Shown here: one piece after another, positions 15,974 to 25,831 of the stretch
How the letters are laid out: every line of letters begins with the position of its first letter
Position numbering within the stretch: position 1 is the stretch's first letter
From: Prevotella melaninogenica
GTDB taxonomy: Bacteria; Bacteroidota; Bacteroidia; Bacteroidales; Bacteroidaceae
NCBI RefSeq assembly: GCF_003609775.1
Contig: NZ_AP018049.1
Location: forward strand, 558,001-622,000
DNA length: 64,000 nucleotides
Reading direction: 5' to 3'
Notes under the pieces: generated by a model
Database searches by the model: none
Told to the model about the DNA's origin: nothing
What the model saw: the letters and a program-made list of their open reading frames with translations, nothing else
Made by a program: the position numbers and the translations under genes

Positions 15974-16765
15974 ATGAAGATAATAGATGCCGTATTAGGC
16001 TTTTTCAAGCCAACAGTAGTAGAGAAAGAAAGAGAGGTGAAGGTCGTAAGACTGGATTCTGTCGATAGTACAAATGCCTACCTTCGCACTTACACACCTG
16101 CTGAAGATGAGCCAATGACAGTCGTTGTTGCCGATTATCAGACAGCAGGAAAAGGGCAGGGGACGAACACTTGGGAGAGTGAAGCTGGTAAGAACCTGCT
16201 GTTTTCAGTACTTGTTCATCCAACGATGCTGCCTGTTCGTAGTCAGTTCCTACTCTCGGAAGCTGGTGCTTTGGCACTGAAAGAAGCTTTAACAGACTAT
16301 GTGAAAGACGATATCCGTCTGAAATGGCCAAATGACATCTATTGGAAAGATAATAAACTGAGCGGAACACTGATTGAAACAAAGCTCGCTGCGGGACGTA
16401 TAAAAGACTGTGTCTTCGGTGTGGGACTGAATGTAAATCAGGAAACGTTCCAGAGTGATGCTCCTAATCCCGTTTCTCTCTGCCAGATTTTAGGGCATGA
16501 GGTTGACAAAGAAGAACTGCTGAATAAGATTATTAAGAAGTTCTCAGAACTCTATCAGCTGTTAGAGATGGGCGGATATAATGATATCAGTGCAATGTAT
16601 CACGAAGCCTTGTATCGTCGTGGAGGTTTTCATAAGTTCTGTGATGCTGATGGTGAGTTTGAAGGCGCTATCGTTGAAGTAGAAGACGATGGGCATCTCA
16701 TCCTCCGTGACAGCAAGGGTATGGTTCGTGAATATCAATTTAAAGAAGTAGAATTTATTATATAA
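15974..16765 (+). CDS. birA: Biotin--[acetyl-CoA-carboxylase] ligase
   Basis: 263 residues, monofunctional BirA without the N-terminal DNA-binding domain, so it attaches biotin to carboxyl carriers but should not repress. Motifs: DSVDSTNAYLR, VVADYQTAGKGQGTNTWESE (the biotinyl-AMP loop, normally GRGRxGRxW), NLLFSVLVHP, LKWPNDIYWKDNKLSGTLIE. The N-terminal 25 residues precede the core. Operon with yraN. Confidence 0.93.
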   Translation: MKIIDAVLGFFKPTVVEKEREVKVVRLDSVDSTNAYLRTYTPAEDEPMTVVVADYQTAGKGQGTNTWESEAGKNLLFSVLVHPTMLPVRSQFLLSEAGALALKEALTDYVKDDIRLKWPNDIYWKDNKLSGTLIETKLAAGRIKDCVFGVGLNVNQETFQSDAPNPVSLCQILGHEVDKEELLNKIIKKFSELYQLLEMGGYNDISAMYHEALYRRGGFHKFCDADGEFEGAIVEVEDDGHLILRDSKGMVREYQFKEVEFII

Positions 16766-16819
16766 TAAGGTCTATGGGGAGGTCAAGGACCCCCCTCAAT
16801 TCCTTTAATACCAAAAATA

Positions 16820-17530
16820 ATGGCAAGATTTAAAAGAATTCTCTTGAAACTTTCGGGTGAGAGTTTGATGGGAAAGCAGGGCTTCGGTATCGACCCTGAG
16901 CGTCTTAGCGATTATGCTAAGCAGATTAAGGAAGTACATGAAATGGGTGTACAGATTGGTATTGTAATCGGTGGCGGTAACATCTTCCGTGGTTTGAGCG
17001 GTAGCCAAAAAGGCTTCGATCGTGTAAAAGGCGACCAGATGGGTATGTGTGCAACCGTTATCAACTCTCTTGCGCTTAGTTCAGCACTTGAGGCAATCGG
17101 TGTGAAAGCTAAGGTCTTGACTGCTATTCGTATGGAACCTATCGGCGAGTTCTATAGCAAGTGGAAGGCTATCGAGGCTATGGAAGCAGGTTATGTTTGT
17201 ATCTTCTCAGCTGGTACTGGTAGTCCTTACTTTACAACTGACACTGGTTCAAGCTTGCGTGGTATTGAGATTGAGGCGGACGTAATGCTTAAGGGTACAC
17301 GTGTAGATGGTATATATACAGCCGATCCAGAGAAAGACCCAACGGCAACAAAGTTCTCTGATATTACATACGATGAGATTTATACAAAGGGTCTTAAGGT
17401 AATGGACCTCACGGCAACGACTATGTGTAAGGAGAATGACCTACCTATTTATGTCTTCAATATGGACGTTGTCGGTAATCTGAAGAAGGTTATGGACGGT
17501 GAAGATATTGGTACATTGGTGCACAATTAA
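16820..17530 (+). CDS. pyrH: UMP kinase
   Basis: 236 residues, amino-acid kinase family; phosphorylates UMP to UDP. Seen: RILLKLSGESLMG at the start, VIGGGNIFRG near residue 50, TGSPYFTTDTGSSLRGIEIEAD split over 135-155, and KDPTATKFSDITYDE. The 54-bp gap to birA holds a small GC-rich inverted repeat (GGGGAGGTC/GACCCCCC). In many bacteria frr follows pyrH; here dsbD does, after 227 bp. Confidence 0.95.
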   Translation: MARFKRILLKLSGESLMGKQGFGIDPERLSDYAKQIKEVHEMGVQIGIVIGGGNIFRGLSGSQKGFDRVKGDQMGMCATVINSLALSSALEAIGVKAKVLTAIRMEPIGEFYSKWKAIEAMEAGYVCIFSAGTGSPYFTTDTGSSLRGIEIEADVMLKGTRVDGIYTADPEKDPTATKFSDITYDEIYTKGLKVMDLTATTMCKENDLPIYVFNMDVVGNLKKVMDGEDIGTLVHN

Positions 17531-17554
17531 GCCTGATAGTATTTAAACTAATAT

Positions 17555-17591
17555 TTGTTGCAGCAGGTAGGTGACTATCTGTCTGCAACAA
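17555..17591 (+). other. Hairpin downstream of pyrH
   Basis: TTGTTGCAG (17555-17563) pairs with CTGCAACAA (17583-17591) with an inner imperfect stem GGTAG/CTATC. There is no T-run behind it, so it may stabilise an RNA end or regulate rather than terminate. Confidence 0.45.
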
Positions 17592-17722
17592 CAAACACAA
17601 GAAAATAATCGACGAGAGAATAGTTCTTAATCCTTAAAACCTTTTGAACATAGATTGATAAGAAATTAATGGATATAAATATTAAATATATACATTATGC
17701 AATGTTATAAAAATAATTTTCT

Positions 17723-17730
17723 TATCTTTG
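17723..17730 (+). promoter_or_regulatory. dsbD promoter (-7 box)
   Basis: TATCTTTG, 27 nt before the dsbD ATG. Confidence 0.65.
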
Positions 17731-17757
17731 CAATTCAAATTCTAATAGTATAAAACG

Positions 17758-19857
17758 ATGAATAGAAGAAATACACTACTTTTCCTCTTTACGCTGGTAT
17801 TTAGCCTCGTGGCTATGGCACAGCAGAATCCTGTTCATTTTTCTGTACAACAGAAGCAGGTTTCCCCAACAGAGGTAGAGGTTGTCTTCACAGCGAAGAT
17901 CGACCAGGGATGGCACGTATATTCAACTAATCTTCCAGCTGATGGTCCTACATCTGCTTCTTTGCATGTAGACAAAGTGGAGGGGTTAACACCAGTTGGT
18001 AAACTCACAACACGTGGTAAAGAGTTGAATGTTTACGATAAGACTTTTGAGATGAAACTACGTTATTTCGAGAATAGCGTTGGTTTCGTTCAGCGTTACA
18101 AGATAACTGCCAAGACTTATAGTATAAAGGGTTATTTGGAATATGGTGCTTGTAACGATGAAATGTGTTTGCCACCAACACAGGTAGAATTCAATTTCAA
18201 AGGTAATGGACCTGCTTCCGCTCCCGCAGCAACACCAACAGCTGCCAATGCAGAAACGGAAAAAACAACGACAGCTGCTACTGATGTAGCAGCTGATGGT
18301 TTATCTGCACTTACCGCAATGACTGCAGATACAGCAAAGAAGGCTGATGTGTTGCCTGTCGATACAGCAGGACCATTAAAGCAAGAAAATGCACAAGTAA
18401 ATGCAGATGTTAACTTGTGGCAACCTGTTATCAAAGAGTTGTCAGCCTTCAATAGCACCAAGGATAGCACTAATAGCTCTCTTTGGAGTATTTTCTTTAT
18501 GGGTGTTCTTGGTGGTTTCATTGCTTTGCTCACCCCTTGTGTGTGGCCTATTATCCCAATGACGGTAAGTTTCTTCCTCAAAAGAGCAAAGGATGACCGT
18601 AAGAAGGGTATACGTGATGCGGTGTCATACGGCTTGTCAATCATCGTTATCTATATGGCTTTGGCAACGCTTGTCACATGGGCATTCGGTCCGCAGAAGT
18701 TGAATGAGCTGGCAACGGATGCTAAATTCAATGTCTTCTTCTTCCTTTTGCTTATTGTTTTTGCGTTCAGCTTCTTCGGATGGTTCGAACTTCGCTTACC
18801 ATCTTCTTGGGGCAACGCTGTCGACAACAAGGCTTCTGCGACAACTGGTTTGCTTTCTATCTTCCTTATGGCATTCACCTTGTCATTGGTAAGCTTCTCT
18901 TGTACTGCTCCTGTCGTAGGTCTTCTCCTTGTTCAGGCAGCGACAAGTGGAGACTGGGTAGCTCCTGCAGTGGGTATGTTTGGTTTTGCTTTGGCTCTTG
19001 CCTTGCCATTTACCTTCTTTGCTCTCTTCCCAACTTTGCTTAAGAAGGCCCCAAAGTCAGGTTCATGGATGAACATGATTAAGGTCGTGTTGGGTTTCAT
19101 CGAGTTAGCATTCTCACTGAAGTTCTTGTCAGTAGCCGACCTCGCATACGGCTGGCATATTCTTGATCGTGAGACATTCCTCTCTATTTGGATTGTACTC
19201 TTCGGTCTCTTGGGTCTTTACCTCATTGGTAAACTTAAGTTTCCACATGATGATCCAGACCAGAAGGCTATGCCTGTACCTGCTATCATGCTTGGTCTTT
19301 GTTCATTGGCATTCTCTGTTTATATGCTTCCAGGACTCTGGGGTGCTCCTTGTAAGGCAGTTAGTGCGTTTGCACCACCTATTAATACACAGGATTTTAA
19401 CCTTGCTCCACAGACGGTGCACGCTACTTATACAGATTATGATGAGGGTATGCGCGCAGCTGCAGCAGCAGGAAAGCCTGTCTTAGTTGACTTTACAGGC
19501 TTCGGATGTGTGAACTGTCGTAAGATGGAGGCATCTGTATGGACTGATTCACGAGTAGCAGATAAGTTGAATAAGGACTATGTTCTCATCTCACTTTATG
19601 TAGATGATAAGACTCCATTGAAGCAGCCTGTTGAGGTGAAACTCCCAGATGGAACTTCACGTACACTGCGTACTATCGGTGATAAGTGGAGCTACTTGGA
19701 GCAGACTAAGTTCGGTTATCTTGCTCAGCCATTCTATGTGCCATTGGATAATGCGGGTAAACCATTGAATGGTAGCTTTAGCTTTAAGGAGGATGTACCT
19801 GCTTATCTTGAGTTCCTTGATAAGGGATTGGAGAATTATCGTGCACAACAGCAGTAA
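17758..19857 (+). CDS. dsbD: Protein-disulfide reductase DsbD
   Basis: 699 residues. Signal peptide (1-22), periplasmic N-terminal DsbD-alpha domain (about 25-150, with YGACNDEMCLPP carrying the Cys pair), an Ala/Thr-rich linker (155-220), an eight-helix membrane core (245-530, LTPCVWPIIPMTVSFF and SFSCTAPVVG with the redox cysteines), and a C-terminal thioredoxin-like domain (560-699, CVNC active site in FTGFGCVNCRKM). It carries electrons from cytoplasmic thioredoxin to periplasmic disulfides. The arrangement is complete. It ends at a strong terminator. Confidence 0.92.
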   Translation: MNRRNTLLFLFTLVFSLVAMAQQNPVHFSVQQKQVSPTEVEVVFTAKIDQGWHVYSTNLPADGPTSASLHVDKVEGLTPVGKLTTRGKELNVYDKTFEMKLRYFENSVGFVQRYKITAKTYSIKGYLEYGACNDEMCLPPTQVEFNFKGNGPASAPAATPTAANAETEKTTTAATDVAADGLSALTAMTADTAKKADVLPVDTAGPLKQENAQVNADVNLWQPVIKELSAFNSTKDSTNSSLWSIFFMGVLGGFIALLTPCVWPIIPMTVSFFLKRAKDDRKKGIRDAVSYGLSIIVIYMALATLVTWAFGPQKLNELATDAKFNVFFFLLLIVFAFSFFGWFELRLPSSWGNAVDNKASATTGLLSIFLMAFTLSLVSFSCTAPVVGLLLVQAATSGDWVAPAVGMFGFALALALPFTFFALFPTLLKKAPKSGSWMNMIKVVLGFIELAFSLKFLSVADLAYGWHILDRETFLSIWIVLFGLLGLYLIGKLKFPHDDPDQKAMPVPAIMLGLCSLAFSVYMLPGLWGAPCKAVSAFAPPINTQDFNLAPQTVHATYTDYDEGMRAAAAAGKPVLVDFTGFGCVNCRKMEASVWTDSRVADKLNKDYVLISLYVDDKTPLKQPVEVKLPDGTSRTLRTIGDKWSYLEQTKFGYLAQPFYVPLDNAGKPLNGSFSFKEDVPAYLEFLDKGLENYRAQQQ

Positions 19858-19931
19858 AATAATAATGAGATAATGTCGCTCTTGGCTGTCTTTAGATAGT
19901 TAAAAGTCGAATAGTTATATATCCAATAAAG

Positions 19932-19985
19932 GGGTTGTATCAAAGAAACTGTTAATAGTTTCAATTTGATACAACCCTTTTCTTT
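19932..19985 (+). terminator. dsbD terminator
   Basis: GGGTTGTATCAAA (19932-19944) with TTTGATACAACCC (19965-19977), inner GAAACT/AGTTTC stem, then a T-rich tail. Confidence 0.9.
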
Positions 19986-20135
19986 TTTGTAATTGAATGG
20001 CTTTTGGTTCGCAATTTTGCTTTTGTGTTATCTAATAAATGCTTTCTAAACGAGTTAATCATACATGTCCTTTATAAATAATAACAACTATAATGAACGG
20101 TTCAATCCATTTTTTCTTGGTGTATTGGTGATTAG

Positions 20136-20190
20136 CTCCCATCGTGTTAATGGTCCGCACCAATGGTGTTAAGCCTTAGCACCATTGGTG
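20136..20190. repeat. 22-bp dyad array, CACCANTGGTG family, copy 3
   Basis: Units CTCCCATCGTG, CACCAATGGTG and CACCATTGGTG centred at 20141, 20163 and 20185. It lies in the 886-bp gap between dsbD and the SusC gene; the remainder of that gap is AT-rich leader and promoter sequence with no gene. Confidence 0.88.
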
Positions 20191-20568
20191 CGGAGGGTAA
20201 AATGCGTTTCAAAACATAGTGGAGATGTGTGTAAACTGATGTAAGTATTTTGCTATATGACTCTTCTGAAAGTAACAAATGTTTGTTTTGATGAAATTTA
20301 GATTTTAGAAATAGGATGCTTTTGTCTATGGTATGTGAATGTTGGTATATATTAAGTGTGTGTTTATATTTGATAGAATAGCTTTGAAAGCATAAAAGTG
20401 AAAAAGTAAAAGAAAATCTTATATGATTCTGACATTTGGTTCAAAGTTTACTAACAATTAGTAAAGAAAATAGCATTAAAACGTATATTTCACTATCAAA
20501 AATCAATAATAATGGTAGTTTTTCTTTATTTTTAATAATAAAATCGCTTGGATTTTTATTTTTTTTCG

Positions 20569-20576
20569 TACTTTTG
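20569..20576 (+). promoter_or_regulatory. SusC operon promoter
   Basis: TACTTTTG -7 box with TTGG at 20548-20551 as -33 element, giving a leader of about 165 nt. Confidence 0.75.
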
Positions 20577-20743
20577 CAGAATAATATATAAATAGGTATT
20601 GTCTACCTGTGAAGGTGACTATCTCAATAGTATTAATAGTTATAAAGAAATCTTTTCTTCTCTCTGAACAATTATTAACGTAAGGGTTTTCGAGTTTAAA
20701 AGGATTGTATTTTCAAGTAACAAATTCATAATTTTAGAGAACG

Positions 20744-23700
20744 ATGCAGAAGATTAAATTCCTCCAGCGCGTAATATGCGTTCTACTTCTGAACCTTTTA
20801 TGCTTTGGACCATTAAGTCTCCCCATGTCAGCGCAAGAGCTGAATGGTGCAAAAGTAACTCTCTCTATGCACGATGCCACAGTAGAGGATTTCGCTAATG
20901 AGGTTGCTAAGCAGACAGGATTGAATGTAAAGTTTGCAGATGAAGATGTGAAGGCACTAAAAGGTGTAACCCTTGACGTGCGTGATCAGTCTGTTTCAAG
21001 TTTGTTGTTAAACTTGGCAAACCAGTTCCCACTTTCATACACAGTTGAGGGTAATACCCTGACGCTTGCAAAGAAGGAAGCTGTACAGCGTAAAGGCGGC
21101 GTTCGTGGTCAGGTTACTGATAGTAGCGGTGAGCCTATCATCGGTGCGGTTATCCGTGTGGATGGCGTAAATGGTGGTTATGTGACCGATATCAATGGTG
21201 AATATGAGATTAAAACCGATCTTAAAGAGGTACACATGAATGTGTCATATATCGGTTATAAGACTGTTACGAAGACTGTAAAGAATGGTGCTACAGCTAA
21301 TATTACTTTGCGTGAAGACTCAAAGGAAATGCAGGAAGTCGTTGTAACGGGTTATCAGACTAAGAATAAGAATTCGTTTACAGGTTCTCAGGTTGCTGTA
21401 ACACGTGATCAGTTGATGAACGTGGGTACAAAGAATGTACTGCAGAGTATTTCAAGCTTCGTTCCTGGTATGGTTATCGCAGATGATAACCTCAAAGGTT
21501 CTGACCCTAATAAGGTGGCAGAACTCAATATCCGTGGTCGTGCAACTTTTGAAGGTCAGGCTAACACACCTGTCTATGTTGTAGATGGTGCACAGGTAAG
21601 TGCTGAGTATGTTGCCGATATGGATATGAATGATATCGAGACTGTTACTGTATTGAAGGATGCTTCTGCGTCTGCTCTTTATGGTGCGAAGGCTTCTGCC
21701 GGTGTTATCGTTATCACGACAAAGACATTGAAGGGTGGTAAGTTGAAGCTGAATTATAGTGGAACAGTACGTTTGTCAACACCTGATTTGTCTGACTATA
21801 ACTTGTTGAATGCAAGTCAGAAACTTGAATATGAGCGTCTTGCAGGCTTGTTTACTGACACAAGTCCAGCAACTCAATATACACTTGACAAGGATTATGC
21901 ACGTATATATAATGATGTTCAGAGAGGTGTTGAGACTGACTGGCTGTCTAAGCCACTGCATAATGCCATCTCTCAGTCACATAGTTTGAGTGTAGATGGT
22001 GGTGACGACCGTGCAAAGTATAACCTCGGTATTCGTTATGGTAATGACGCTGGTGTTATGAAGGGTTCTGATCGTACCCGTCTTTCAACTAATTTCCGTC
22101 TCTCTTACAATATTGCAGGTAAGTTCTTTGTGTCAAATAGTTCGACACTTTCGTCTGTAACAAGTAACGTGTCACCTTATGGTGATTTCTCTGATTGGGT
22201 TAAGATGAATCCTTATGAGAATCCATATAACTCTGACGGACAGTTGCGTTCTTCACTCTATCATGACTTGGCGAATCCATTGTATGATGCTTCGTTGGGT
22301 AGTTATAGTAAGTCAAATAACTTCGACTTCCTTAATACGACCAGCGTACAGTTGTGGTTTGGTGAGAAGATTCGTTTGGATGGAGACTTTACTGTAAACC
22401 GTAGCAAGCAGGATAGACGTACTTTTACATCTCCTTTTGCTTACAGTGAGATTCGTAATAAGTCGGCTGACCAGCGTGGTTCATTGACAGATAATTGGGT
22501 GAATAGCACAACATTGCAGGGTAAGGCTATGTTGTCATATAACAACTACTTCTTTAAGAAGCTCTTCCTTACAGCAATGGGAGGTGGTAGTATTGAGTCT
22601 ACATCATCAGATGCAGCTACTTATACCTCAATAGGCTTCTATTCTGATAAGCTCGGACACCCAGCTTTCGCCACATCGTACGCTGCTACGCGTCCAAGTG
22701 GCTCTGATACACAGACAAGAGGTGTAGGTTTCTTTGTTAATGCCAATACAATTTGGGATAATAAGTACTTCCTTGACCTTATCTATCGTTATGAGGGTTC
22801 ATCTCGTTTCGGTAAGAATCAGCGCTTTGCTCCTTTCTGGAGTGTCGGTGGTGGTTGGAATGTTCACAACGAGAAGTTCATGAAGGGAACACCAGTTTCG
22901 CTTTTGAAGCTTCGTGCCAGCGTAGGTTACTTGGGTAACATCAACTTTAACCCATATCAGGCATTGACCACTTATAGCTATAACAGTTCTTACTTCTATG
23001 GTAAGGGTACTGGTGCTACACCAATTACTATTGGTAACCCAGACTTGAAGTGGGAGCGTACGTTGAGTACCAATATCGGTGTTGACTTCACTGCTTTCCG
23101 TGGACGTGTAGACCTCTCGGCTGATTATTATATCAAGAATACTGATAACCTGCTCTTGGATATTACCAAGGCTCCATCAGTAGGTGTGACAACTTCACGT
23201 GAGAACATTGGTGAGGTACAGAACTCAGGTTTTGAGCTTCGTCTGCGTACTTTCCCAATTCAGAACAAGGATTGGCAGTGGTCACTCGGTCTTACCTACG
23301 CTTATAACAAGAATAAGATCAAGAAGATCAGTAATTCTCTGCGTGAACAAAACGAGAAGAACAAGTCTGATAATGGCGTTGCACCACTTCCTATCTATGA
23401 AGAGGGTCAGTCTTTGACAGCCTTGAAGGTTGTTCCTTCTGCTGGTATCGACCCAGTAACTGGTCAGGAAATATTCATTAAGCGTGATGGTACTTATACC
23501 TTCGTGTACGATTCAAATGATAAGGTAATCTTCGGTGATACCAATCCTTTAGGTACGGGTTCTATCACCTCATACCTTACTTATAAGCGTTTTGCGTTGA
23601 GTTGTTCGTTCTTGTACTCTTTCGGAGGTTCTCTCTATAACGAGACATTAGCAACAAAGGTTGAGGGATCAAACCCTAAGTACAATGCTGATGAGCGTGT

Positions 23701-23995
23701 ATTGAATGACAGATGGAAGACTCCAGGCACTGTTGCGAAGTATAAGCGTATTGATGATACAACAACTCCATATCAGACATCACGTTTCGTAGAGAAGAAT
23801 AACTTCCTGCGTATGAGCAGTCTGTCACTCTCTTATGAGGTTCCTACAACCTTTATTCAGAAGTACGGATTGAAACGTATGTTCTTGGAACTTCTTACCA
23901 ATGACCTCTTCTACCTGTCAACAGCGAAGAGAGAGCGTGGTTTGAACTATCCATACGACAGAAGTTTTGAATTCTCATTACGTTTCTCACTCTAA
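20744..23995 (+). CDS. SusC/RagA-family TonB-linked outer membrane protein with STN domain
   Basis: 1083 residues. Signal peptide 1-30 ending PMSAQ; STN (secretin/TonB short N-terminal) domain about 38-105; carboxypeptidase-regulatory-like beta-sandwich about 118-205 (GGVRGQVTDSSGEPIIGAV); TonB plug about 212-330 with EVVVTGYQT just before and YVVDGAQV, LKDASASALYGAKASAGVIVITT; then a 22-strand barrel to the terminal aromatic SLRFSL. It imports a large substrate with the SusD partner that follows after 17 bp. The STN domain usually relays signal to a FecR-type anti-sigma factor, but none is nearby. Downstream proteases, and the absence of glycoside hydrolases, suggest peptide or protein uptake rather than a glycan (inference). 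Confidence 0.93.
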   Translation: MQKIKFLQRVICVLLLNLLCFGPLSLPMSAQELNGAKVTLSMHDATVEDFANEVAKQTGLNVKFADEDVKALKGVTLDVRDQSVSSLLLNLANQFPLSYTVEGNTLTLAKKEAVQRKGGVRGQVTDSSGEPIIGAVIRVDGVNGGYVTDINGEYEIKTDLKEVHMNVSYIGYKTVTKTVKNGATANITLREDSKEMQEVVVTGYQTKNKNSFTGSQVAVTRDQLMNVGTKNVLQSISSFVPGMVIADDNLKGSDPNKVAELNIRGRATFEGQANTPVYVVDGAQVSAEYVADMDMNDIETVTVLKDASASALYGAKASAGVIVITTKTLKGGKLKLNYSGTVRLSTPDLSDYNLLNASQKLEYERLAGLFTDTSPATQYTLDKDYARIYNDVQRGVETDWLSKPLHNAISQSHSLSVDGGDDRAKYNLGIRYGNDAGVMKGSDRTRLSTNFRLSYNIAGKFFVSNSSTLSSVTSNVSPYGDFSDWVKMNPYENPYNSDGQLRSSLYHDLANPLYDASLGSYSKSNNFDFLNTTSVQLWFGEKIRLDGDFTVNRSKQDRRTFTSPFAYSEIRNKSADQRGSLTDNWVNSTTLQGKAMLSYNNYFFKKLFLTAMGGGSIESTSSDAATYTSIGFYSDKLGHPAFATSYAATRPSGSDTQTRGVGFFVNANTIWDNKYFLDLIYRYEGSSRFGKNQRFAPFWSVGGGWNVHNEKFMKGTPVSLLKLRASVGYLGNINFNPYQALTTYSYNSSYFYGKGTGATPITIGNPDLKWERTLSTNIGVDFTAFRGRVDLSADYYIKNTDNLLLDITKAPSVGVTTSRENIGEVQNSGFELRLRTFPIQNKDWQWSLGLTYAYNKNKIKKISNSLREQNEKNKSDNGVAPLPIYEEGQSLTALKVVPSAGIDPVTGQEIFIKRDGTYTFVYDSNDKVIFGDTNPLGTGSITSYLTYKRFALSCSFLYSFGGSLYNETLATKVEGSNPKYNADERVLNDRWKTPGTVAKYKRIDDTTTPYQTSRFVEKNNFLRMSSLSLSYEVPTTFIQKYGLKRMFLELLTNDLFYLSTAKRERGLNYPYDRSFEFSLRFSL

Positions 23996-24012
23996 AACTA
24001 AATAGGATAACA

Positions 24013-25470
24013 ATGAAGAAGATAACGAAATATATAGGAATATCTATGGCGCTTGCACTGCTGACATCGTGCAGCGACTTCTTGGATGTACAGTCAAAAG
24101 GACAGCTAACAGATGACGAGATGTTTACTGACCTTACTGGTTATGAGGATGCTATGTTTGGTATCTATGGTAAGTTGGCTTCATCAAATCTCTATGGTAG
24201 TAACCTTTCATGGGGTATGGTGGATGAGTTAGGTCAGCAGTTCGGTTATGACAACACACAAGATGTTAGTTATTATCTTAACCGCTATCAATATACCAAT
24301 CAGCAAGCACGTAACATCGTGGATGCTGTTTGGAACAATATGTACAACAATATCTCTAATGTCAACAATGTGTTGAAGCACATTAATGATATTAGTGCAG
24401 GTGCACAAGAACGTAAGATGATTCATGGTGAAGCCTTGGGTCTGCGTGCCTTTATGCATTTCGACCTCGCTCGCCTCTATTGTACAGACTATACGCGCAG
24501 TGATGCAAGCACTCTTGGTCTGCCATACGCAACAGAGTTCAATTTGAAGAACCGCCCACGTTACACCTTGCAGGCAACATTCAACCTTATTCTTAAGGAC
24601 TTGAATCAGGCTGATTCATTGTTGACTGATGACAATGATGTTACATACGATAATACTTTCGTACGTGATTACAGTAAGGGTCGTGTGATACTTTTCAACA
24701 AGTATGCTGTAAAGGCGACCAAAGCTCGTGTCTACTACGCTATGGGTAAGTATACAGAAGCTGCACAGTATGCTCGTGAAGTCATCAATGCAACACAGAA
24801 TTTTAAGCTGAATACAAGTACATCACTTGATTCTGTGATGCGTTTCCCTGCAAGTAAGGAGATGATTTTCGGTGTTTATGCTGCCGACCGTTCAATGTCA
24901 ATTCGTACAGCGTTCTTGCGCTCTACTGGTTTTGGATCGTTTGTTGAGGGTCGCCGTGATACACGTAGTCTCTATGAGACCGACCTCTTTACAGCACTTA
25001 GCTCTGACCTCCGTTTTACCTCTTTCTTTAGAGAGAATACGTCAGGTTCAACCTCATCTTTCAGCTTTATCCGTTTGATTCAGAATGATGCTGAGGCTAC
25101 AAGAGGTGTATTGAAAGGCTTTGTGTTAATCAGTTTGCCAGAGATGTATTACATCTTGAGCGAAAGTCTTTATGACTCAAATCAGACAGAGGCAATCAAT
25201 CTGCTCAATCAGGTAAGAAAGAGTAGGGGATTGGGTGATGTTGATGCAACTAAGGTGGCTACACGTTCTCTCTTCGAGCAGGAGATGATGCGTGAACGTA
25301 TGCGTGAGTTCCCTGGTATGGGACAGACATTCTATGCGTTGAAGCACTACAACCGTAGTTTCACAGACTTCAGAAATATTGACACGTATCAGCCTTCTGA
25401 TGCTATCTTCAACCTCCCTTGGCCAGAGAGAGAGAAGGAGTATGGTGATCAGGCGGTACACAACGAATAG
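24013..25470 (+). CDS. SusD/RagB-family nutrient-binding lipoprotein
   Basis: 485 residues, lipoprotein (lipobox LLTS-C20), surface lid of the SusC transporter. SusD hallmarks: DFLDVQSKGQLTDDEMF at the mature N-terminus, IHGEALGLRAFMHFDLARLY (TPR-like helices, ~residue 138), YTEAAQYAREVI, LPEMYYILSES and LNQVRKSRGL plus RMREFPGMGQTFYALKHYNR near the end. Ligand not predictable from sequence. Confidence 0.92.
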   Translation: MKKITKYIGISMALALLTSCSDFLDVQSKGQLTDDEMFTDLTGYEDAMFGIYGKLASSNLYGSNLSWGMVDELGQQFGYDNTQDVSYYLNRYQYTNQQARNIVDAVWNNMYNNISNVNNVLKHINDISAGAQERKMIHGEALGLRAFMHFDLARLYCTDYTRSDASTLGLPYATEFNLKNRPRYTLQATFNLILKDLNQADSLLTDDNDVTYDNTFVRDYSKGRVILFNKYAVKATKARVYYAMGKYTEAAQYAREVINATQNFKLNTSTSLDSVMRFPASKEMIFGVYAADRSMSIRTAFLRSTGFGSFVEGRRDTRSLYETDLFTALSSDLRFTSFFRENTSGSTSSFSFIRLIQNDAEATRGVLKGFVLISLPEMYYILSESLYDSNQTEAINLLNQVRKSRGLGDVDATKVATRSLFEQEMMRERMREFPGMGQTFYALKHYNRSFTDFRNIDTYQPSDAIFNLPWPEREKEYGDQAVHNE

Positions 25471-25660
25471 TTCATATCAAAGAGTCAGTTTGGTTTAGCA
25501 CTGCTAAATGACAAGAACAAGACAACTTGTAGAAAGCGTTCAGCATAGCTAAATCACTGACTTGAATGTATAAAAGAAGAGTTATAAACATAAAAACGAA
25601 TATTGTAATCCGATAATACTTAAAAAGTATAGGCTTTTAAATGGGCTGATTAATATGCAG

Positions 25661-25737
25661 CACCATTGGTGCTAAGCAAGAGCACCATGTGTGTTAGGCC
25701 TTAGCACCACCCGTGTTCGACCTTAACACATCGGTAA
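25661..25737. repeat. 22-bp dyad array, CACCANTGGTG family, copy 4, inside the SusCD operon
   Basis: Units CACCATTGGTG, CACCATGTGTG, CACCACCCGTG and a degenerate CACATCGGTAA centred at 25666, 25688, 25710 and 25732. It sits in the 361-bp gap between the susD-like gene and the DUF4843 gene, the only sizeable gap in the operon. No TAnnTTTG box is visible in this gap. Confidence 0.88.
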
Positions 25738-25831
25738 AACATAGAAAGTTCAGTTTCTTATAAGCCTATATGGTAAGAGAAGAAAGGCTAACCTACATGG
25801 GAGATGCTTATCGGATAACACTAAAAAACAA

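Noticed and set aside
16775..16800. Terminator between birA and pyrH
   Set aside because: The GGGGAGGTC/GACCCCCC inverted repeat is short, has no T-run and the gene spacing suggests continuous transcription.
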